A stretch of 64,000 nucleotides of DNA, taken from NCBI GenBank assembly GCA_934465535.1, contig CAKSKV010000007.1, positions 37,329 through 101,328 of the forward strand, read 5' to 3'. A model generated the notes under the pieces. That model was not told the DNA's origin. It searched no databases and worked only from the letters and a program-made list of their open reading frames with translations. Made by a program: the position numbers and the translations under genes. Below are positions 60,003 through 64,000 of the stretch, in pieces. The stretch is from an uncultured Clostridia bacterium. GTDB taxonomy: Bacteria; Bacillota; Clostridia; Christensenellales; QALW01. The first letter of the stretch is position 1. Each line of letters begins with the position of its first letter.

Positions 60003-60671
60003 ATGACGGCAGATATAAACGCAAACAATACAGAACAGATAAGAGCAGAGGTAACAAAAGGAATACTGGAAATAGGCGCGGTGCTGCTGCGCCCGCAGCA
60101 GCCCTTTACCTGGGCAAGCGGCATAAAAAGCCCTATTTACTGCGATAACCGCCTGATTCTTTCCGCCCCCCGAGTGCGCACGCTGGTGGAAAGCGCCATT
60201 GCGCAGACGGTAAAGCGGGAATATCCGCAGGCACAGGCGCTCATGGGCACCTCCACCGCGGGCATAGCGCACGCCGCAATAGCCGCCCATATGCTGGGAC
60301 TGCCCATGGGCTATGTGCGCGCCTCCAATAAGGATCACGGCCGTCAGAACCGCATAGAGGGCAGGCTGGAAAAGGGCGATAAGGTAGTGGTAATAGAGGA
60401 TCTTATCTCCACCGGCGGCAGCGTGCTGGAGGTGGTGGAGGCTCTGCGCGAGGCGGGAGCCGAGGTGCTGGGCATAGTGTCCATCTTCACCTACGGCATG
60501 CAGAAGGGAAAGCAGCGGCTCAAGGAGGCAAATGTGCGCAATATAAGCCTTACGGATTTTGATACCACGGTAAATACGGCGGCGCAGCAGGGGCTTATAA
60601 GCCCGGAATCGGTGCAGCGTCTGTTCCGCTTCCGGGATAATCCCTCGGATGAAAGCTGGATAAAGGAGTAA
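60003..60671 (+). CDS. pyrE: Orotate phosphoribosyltransferase
   Basis: 222 residues. The PRPP motif is VVVIEDLISTGGSVLEV; FTWASGIKSPIYCDNR at the N-terminus binds orotate. Makes OMP from orotate and PRPP. GAAAGGAAA is upstream of the ATG. A 121-base gap separates it from pyrF and contains a stem GCACCGGC / GCCGGTGC (59950-59979) of unknown role. Confidence 0.95.
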   Translation: MTADINANNTEQIRAEVTKGILEIGAVLLRPQQPFTWASGIKSPIYCDNRLILSAPRVRTLVESAIAQTVKREYPQAQALMGTSTAGIAHAAIAAHMLGLPMGYVRASNKDHGRQNRIEGRLEKGDKVVVIEDLISTGGSVLEVVEALREAGAEVLGIVSIFTYGMQKGKQRLKEANVRNISLTDFDTTVNTAAQQGLISPESVQRLFRFRDNPSDESWIKE

Positions 60672-60765
60672 ACCGCAAAAAGCGGGCGCAGCATAGCGCG
60701 CATGTGTGCCGGGCGCACCGTTTAACGATATATTCCGGGTAAAAATTCAAAAAAGGAGAAAACAA

Positions 60766-61677
60766 ATGAGAAGCGTTATAAGCATAACCGATCTTTCAAA
60801 GCAGGAAATCGAGCAGCTGATCGACACCGCCTGCGACATCATGGCGCAGCCGGATAAATACAGCAGCCGCTGCCGCGGCAAAAAGCTGGCCACTCTCTTC
60901 TACGAGCCCTCCACCCGCACCCGCCTGAGCTTTGAGGCGGCAATGTACGAGCTGGGCGGCAATGTTCTGGGCTTTTCCGATGCGCAAAGCTCTTCGGCCT
61001 CCAAAGGGGAAAGCGTGGCGGATACCGCAAAGGTTATCTCCTGCTTTGCCGATATAATCGCCATGCGGCACTATAAAGAGGGCGCGCCCTTGGTGGCATC
61101 CATGAATGCCTCCGTGCCCGTTATAAACGCGGGGGACGGCGGACACGATCACCCCACGCAGACGCTTGCCGATATGCTCACAATATATAAAGAAAAGGGC
61201 AGGCTCGGCAATATCACCGTGGGCTTCTGCGGCGACCTTAAATTCGGGCGCACCGTCCATTCCCTTATAGCCGCGCTTTCCAGATACGAGGGCGTGCGCT
61301 TTGTGCTGGTATCCCCCCGCGAGCTTCAGCTTCCCGATTATGTACGCCGGGATATCCTGGAAAAAAACAACATTGATTTTGTGCAGACCACCGATCTTGA
61401 CGCGGCGCTGCCGGGGCTGGATGTGCTGTATATGACCCGTGTGCAGCGGGAGCGCTTCTTCAACGAGGAGGACTATCTGCGCCTTAAGGACAGCTACATT
61501 CTGCGCCCCGAGCGGCTGGTAAACGCCAAGAGCGACCTTTGCATAATGCATCCGCTGCCCCGTGTAAACGAAATGAGCGTCTCTCTTGATAAGGACAGCC
61601 GCGCCTGCTATTTCAAGCAGGTGCTCTACGGTAAATATATGCGCATGGCGCTTATATTAAAGCTTTTGGAGGTGTAA
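60766..61677 (+). CDS. pyrB: Aspartate carbamoyltransferase catalytic subunit
   Basis: 303 residues from the ATG at 60766 (AAAGGAG seven bases upstream). Carbamoyl-phosphate site YEPSTRTRLSFEAAMYELGG, SKGESVADTAKV, GGHDHPTQTLADM and the aspartate-side MHPLPRVNE. The second step of pyrimidine synthesis. Three bases separate it from pyrI, so the holoenzyme should be the E. coli-type complex of catalytic and regulatory chains. Confidence 0.96.
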   Translation: MRSVISITDLSKQEIEQLIDTACDIMAQPDKYSSRCRGKKLATLFYEPSTRTRLSFEAAMYELGGNVLGFSDAQSSSASKGESVADTAKVISCFADIIAMRHYKEGAPLVASMNASVPVINAGDGGHDHPTQTLADMLTIYKEKGRLGNITVGFCGDLKFGRTVHSLIAALSRYEGVRFVLVSPRELQLPDYVRRDILEKNNIDFVQTTDLDAALPGLDVLYMTRVQRERFFNEEDYLRLKDSYILRPERLVNAKSDLCIMHPLPRVNEMSVSLDKDSRACYFKQVLYGKYMRMALILKLLEV

Positions 61678-61680
61678 ACA

Positions 61681-62100
61681 ATGAAGGTGGATTCCATAAG
61701 AAACGGTATAGTCATCGACCATATAAACGCAGGGCGGGCAATGGAGATATATAAGCTGCTGGGGCTGGACAGCCTGGACTGCTCCGTTGCGCTTATAAAA
61801 AATGTTCCCAGCCGCCGCATGGTGCGCAAGGATATAATCAAAATAGATTCCGATTTTGACCTTGACATAAACGCTCTTGGCTTTGTTGATCCCGAGGTGA
61901 CGGTAAATATCATAAGGGACGGCGTCGTGGCGGAGAAAAAGCGCGTGCAGCTTCCCAAGGAGCTTGTAAATGTGGTCTTCTGCAAAAATCCCCGCTGCAT
62001 AACCTCCACCGAGCAGGAGCTTGACCATGTTTTCCGTCTTACCGACAGCAGCGAGGGCGTATACCGCTGCATATACTGCCAAACCCGCGCAGGGCATTAA
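61681..62100 (+). CDS. pyrI: Aspartate carbamoyltransferase regulatory subunit
   Basis: 139 residues. N-terminal allosteric nucleotide-binding domain (GIVIDHINAGRAMEIYKLL, a standard PyrI start) and a C-terminal zinc domain with CKNPRC and CIYC supplying four Cys. It lets CTP/ATP control PyrB. Last gene of the operon, followed by a large hairpin. Confidence 0.95.
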   Translation: MKVDSIRNGIVIDHINAGRAMEIYKLLGLDSLDCSVALIKNVPSRRMVRKDIIKIDSDFDLDINALGFVDPEVTVNIIRDGVVAEKKRVQLPKELVNVVFCKNPRCITSTEQELDHVFRLTDSSEGVYRCIYCQTRAGH

Positions 62101-62124
62101 ATACCTCTCTTTTGCATAATGCAT

Positions 62125-62192
62125 AAGCCAAAGCCTCTGTACCCCCGCAGCCCCTTGCCGCGGAGTGCGGGGGCTTTTGCTTGCTTTGGCTT
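62125..62192 (+). terminator. Terminator of the pyr operon
   Basis: Nested stems: outer AAGCCAAAGC / GCTTTGGCTT (62125-62134 and 62183-62192) and inner CCCCCGCA / TGCGGGGG (62142-62149 and 62166-62173) followed by CTTTT. Confidence 0.75.
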
Positions 62193-62367
62193 AAGTCAAT
62201 GCCTGCCTTAGGCAAAACAAAGGTAAAATAGTTGCAAAATCTTCCTTGCATATATTGACATTACCTGTGCCGTATGGTAACCTTTATTCAGGAAAGGGTG
62301 ATGCCGGTATGGTTGGCATTAAAGCAACGGCTTATAACTGCAATACGCGTTTATGGGAGGCAAATTC

Positions 62368-63267
62368 ATGAATAAAAGGCTTATTACGGCGCTTGCAGCG
62401 CTTGCGTTTGGCGTGCTTATAATATTCACCGTCTGTATCACGGTTTCTACGGTTAATACAAAGGATAAAAATCAAAATCTTACCGTTCCTACGGCGGAAT
62501 GCAGCACTGCCGTTCCGGCGGTCAGTGCCTCCGTAAAGGAAGCCCCGGCGGGCATGCAGTCGCTTGCATTAAAAAGGAAAATAGTCAGGCAAAGAAACGC
62601 GCAGTACGCCAAGGACGAGCATATCACCGTTCCTCAGGCAAAATCGCAAAAGGCCAGGCAGCTGCTGGATAGGGTGCTTGCGGGCAGAAAAATGTCCTCC
62701 CTTGAGGCGGAAAATTATAATAAGACCCCTGTTGAAATACAGGAGCTTACCTATGAGCAGGCGCATCAAAGGGAGGAATATTACCGCGGGCTTATGGAAA
62801 AGGACCCCTCCGGCAAAACCGAGCAGGGTGCAAAAAACGGCGAGCTGTATGTGCTTTATCGGGATTATGCCATGAGCATTGCCACCGGGGAGCCTCTTGC
62901 ACAGATGAACTACGACCGTCTCCGGCAGGCGGCGGAGGTAATTATCCGCTGGAACAGCGAAGCCCTTGAGGCATTGGAAAAGGAGCCTGAGGTGGGCATT
63001 AAGGATGAAGCCGGCATTATAGTGGCAAAAGCAAAGAGAGACGCCGGCATACTTTGCAATAAAATGCTGGATATTGTAAAGCAGCATATGGAAAAGGGCG
63101 AAACGGACACCGCCTTAAGGGAGCTTGAGCTTATAGATGAGTTCTTTAGATGCGAGCGTATATATTATAATCATGCGCAAAGTCCGATTAAGACGGAATA
63201 CGATGCTCTTGAGCAAAGGCTGGAGGCCGGCGAAAGCATAGAAAGCGTGCTGTACCTGCCGGACTGA
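62368..63267 (+). CDS. Uncharacterised membrane-anchored or secreted helical protein
   Basis: 299 residues from the ATG at 62368 (GGGAGG seven to eight bases upstream). One N-terminal hydrophobic segment (LITALAALAFGVLIIFTVCITVS) serves as signal or anchor, then a Ser/Thr/Val linker and a long charged, helical region with Tyr- and Glu-rich stretches (YEQAHQREEYYRGLMEKD; LRELELIDEFFRCERIYYNHA). Overall it could be a helical-repeat domain outside the cell. I recognise no family. It is a single gene; TTGACA at 62255 with TAACCT at 17-base spacing is a weak candidate promoter. Confidence 0.65.
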   Translation: MNKRLITALAALAFGVLIIFTVCITVSTVNTKDKNQNLTVPTAECSTAVPAVSASVKEAPAGMQSLALKRKIVRQRNAQYAKDEHITVPQAKSQKARQLLDRVLAGRKMSSLEAENYNKTPVEIQELTYEQAHQREEYYRGLMEKDPSGKTEQGAKNGELYVLYRDYAMSIATGEPLAQMNYDRLRQAAEVIIRWNSEALEALEKEPEVGIKDEAGIIVAKAKRDAGILCNKMLDIVKQHMEKGETDTALRELELIDEFFRCERIYYNHAQSPIKTEYDALEQRLEAGESIESVLYLPD

Positions 63268-63329
63268 TGCTGTAAAGGCGAAAAAACTAAAAACTGTATG
63301 TGCGTATTTCTGTAATTAAATAAAACAAA

Positions 63330-63369
63330 GTCTGCCGCAGCGGTCAACAGCCGCCTGCGGCAGGCTTTT
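63330..63369 (+). terminator. Terminator of the exported helical protein gene
   Basis: GTCTGCCGCAG / CTGCGGCAGGC stem (one G-U pair), 14-base loop, then TTTT. Confidence 0.7.
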
Positions 63370-63518
63370 GTCGTTTTACGCAATCGCATTTGCGTTTTTT
63401 CCGATATTAAGCCTATTAGGCGGCAAATTGTGCAGTCTGCCCCCTGTTTTTCGGGATATATTATAAAAACGGCCTCAAGTACCGGCAGCTGCTGTGCCGT
63501 ATTTACATATGCTTATGA

Positions 63519-63557
63519 ATTATCTGCATATATTCTTTCAAAACATATGCAGATAAT
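63519..63557. repeat. Upstream dyad of the Fic gene
   Basis: Perfect 13-base arms ATTATCTGCATAT (63519-63531) and ATATGCAGATAAT (63545-63557) with a 13-base spacer. Shares the CTGCATAT half-site with the next dyad. Confidence 0.85.
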
Positions 63558-63569
63558 GCGGATAAATCC

Positions 63570-63598
63570 TTGTTTTTCTGCATATAATATGTTAAAAT
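63570..63598 (+). promoter_or_regulatory. Candidate promoter of the Fic gene
   Basis: TTGTTT (63570-63575), 17-base spacer, TAAAAT (63593-63598). The core promoter is overlapped by the palindrome 63575-63610. Confidence 0.55.
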
Positions 63599-63610
63599 TA
63601 TATGCAGAAA
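63575..63610. promoter_or_regulatory. Palindromic operator-like site overlapping the Fic promoter
   Basis: Perfect 14-base arms TTTCTGCATATAAT (63575-63588) and ATTATATGCAGAAA (63597-63610) separated by eight bases. It covers the spacer, the -10 and the expected start site, and its right arm touches the ribosome binding site. Confidence 0.75.
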
Positions 63611-63622
63611 GGCGGGCATACT

Positions 63623-64000
63623 ATGAGAAAATTTGATTACTCCTTTTTGAATAACGGCTTGCTGCCTGCAAACCTTGTGAACCTCACTTCCAATATTGCG
63701 GCGCTCAAAACCATGGCGGGTGTGCGCAAGGACGAATACACGCAGATCTTCACGGAGCTGGAAGCGGTCGCAAAGGTGCAGTCCATTAAAAGCTCCAACG
63801 CCATCGAGGGTATTGTGACCAGCGACGAGCGTATCGCCGCCATTGTCAATCAGAACAGCGCCCCGCTGAACCACAACGAGGCTGAGATCGCCGGGTACAG
63901 AGATGCGTTGAATGAGATCCACTCGGGCTATGAGCATATTGACTTCCGGCAGAGCGACATTCTGCGTCTGCACGAAATGATGATGAGCTTTGCGGGCTAT
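63623..64000 (+). CDS. Fic family protein, N-terminal part (runs off the window)
   Basis: 126 codons are visible. The N-terminal region of Fic proteins is recognisable: LLPANLVNLTSNIAALKTMAG, then SIKSSNAIEGIVTSDERI and LNHNEAEIAGYRDALNEI. SSNAIEG fits the (S/T)xxxE(G/N) inhibitory-helix motif of Fic AMPylators, here on the N-terminal side (class II), which keeps the enzyme off until relieved. The catalytic HPFxxGNGR lies beyond the window. Fic enzymes transfer AMP or other groups to target proteins; the target is unknown. AAAGGCGG is upstream of the ATG. Confidence 0.85.
   Translation, partial: MRKFDYSFLNNGLLPANLVNLTSNIAALKTMAGVRKDEYTQIFTELEAVAKVQSIKSSNAIEGIVTSDERIAAIVNQNSAPLNHNEAEIAGYRDALNEIHSGYEHIDFRQSDILRLHEMMMSFAGY

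Larger units (their letters stand above)
63268..63622. other. Gene-free AT-rich stretch with terminator and operator-like dyads
   Basis: 355 bases: the terminator of the preceding gene (63330-63369), about 130 bases with nothing recognisable, and two dyads with a promoter just before the Fic gene. Confidence 0.6.

Noticed and set aside
1..64000. Mobile elements, integrases, tRNA or rRNA genes
   Set aside because: I found no transposase or integrase reading frame, no terminal inverted repeats with target duplications, and no tRNA- or rRNA-like sequence by eye; a covariance scan would be needed to exclude small RNAs fully.

Overview
The window reads as chromosome of an anaerobic, amino-acid-fermenting member of the Clostridia (Firmicutes). 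Signs of this are strong AGGAGG-type ribosome binding sites with frequent GTG and TTG starts, RNase Y, a YlbJ-type sporulation membrane protein within a ylbH-I-J-K-like neighbourhood, sigma-A promoters close to consensus, an FMN riboswitch driving an ECF S-component, and several ferredoxin-linked oxidoreductases. Genes are tightly packed, mostly with GC-rich third positions. I saw no tRNA or rRNA genes, transposases, integrases or CRISPR arrays.

Layout. 0-3 kb: RNA-modification genes (TtcA-like, TrmN6-like, RsmI) and an amidohydrolase. 3-9.1 kb: an EamA transporter, then patatin-like / ylbJ / coiled-coil / coaD / rsmD, the same set as B. subtilis ylbH-ylbK. 9.1-16.7 kb (minus strand): 5-formyl-THF cyclo-ligase, alanine racemase, an ACT-domain protein and a paaK-iorB-iorA-paaK cluster for oxidising aromatic 2-oxoacids to aryl-acyl-CoA. 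17-18.8 kb: an orphan glycoside-hydrolase-like gene. 19-23.5 kb: RNase Y and a four-subunit 2-oxoacid:ferredoxin oxidoreductase (vorDBAC). 23.6-29 kb: two MATE exporters, the second behind an FMN riboswitch and ribU. 29-37.7 kb (minus strand): an SGNH/MBOAT acylation pair, tldD, gltX, fhs and rarA.

38-50.9 kb is the most striking region. It holds an MDH-type dehydrogenase (usually annotated as lactate dehydrogenase), hdrBCA, four Flx-type subunits, a soluble two-subunit fumarate reductase, an AspT/SucE-family transporter and two-subunit class I fumarase, all on the plus strand. Together they encode oxaloacetate -> malate -> fumarate -> succinate plus a probable exporter. The fumarate reductase is fused genetically to a heterodisulfide-reductase / NADH-dehydrogenase module of the flavin-based electron-bifurcating type. 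I propose a soluble NADH/ferredoxin-linked fumarate reductase complex. The iorAB and vor enzymes elsewhere in the window make reduced ferredoxin from amino acids, so the sets could work together in fermentation.

51-52 kb: a small surface-protein gene with different codon usage, bracketed by two hairpins sharing the same core. 51.9-62.1 kb: a nine-gene pyrimidine operon (pyrC, carA, carB, pyrK, pyrD, pyrF, pyrE, pyrB, pyrI) covering the whole route from bicarbonate to UMP. The window ends with an unknown exported protein and the start of a Fic-family gene, whose promoter is overlapped by a long perfect palindrome.
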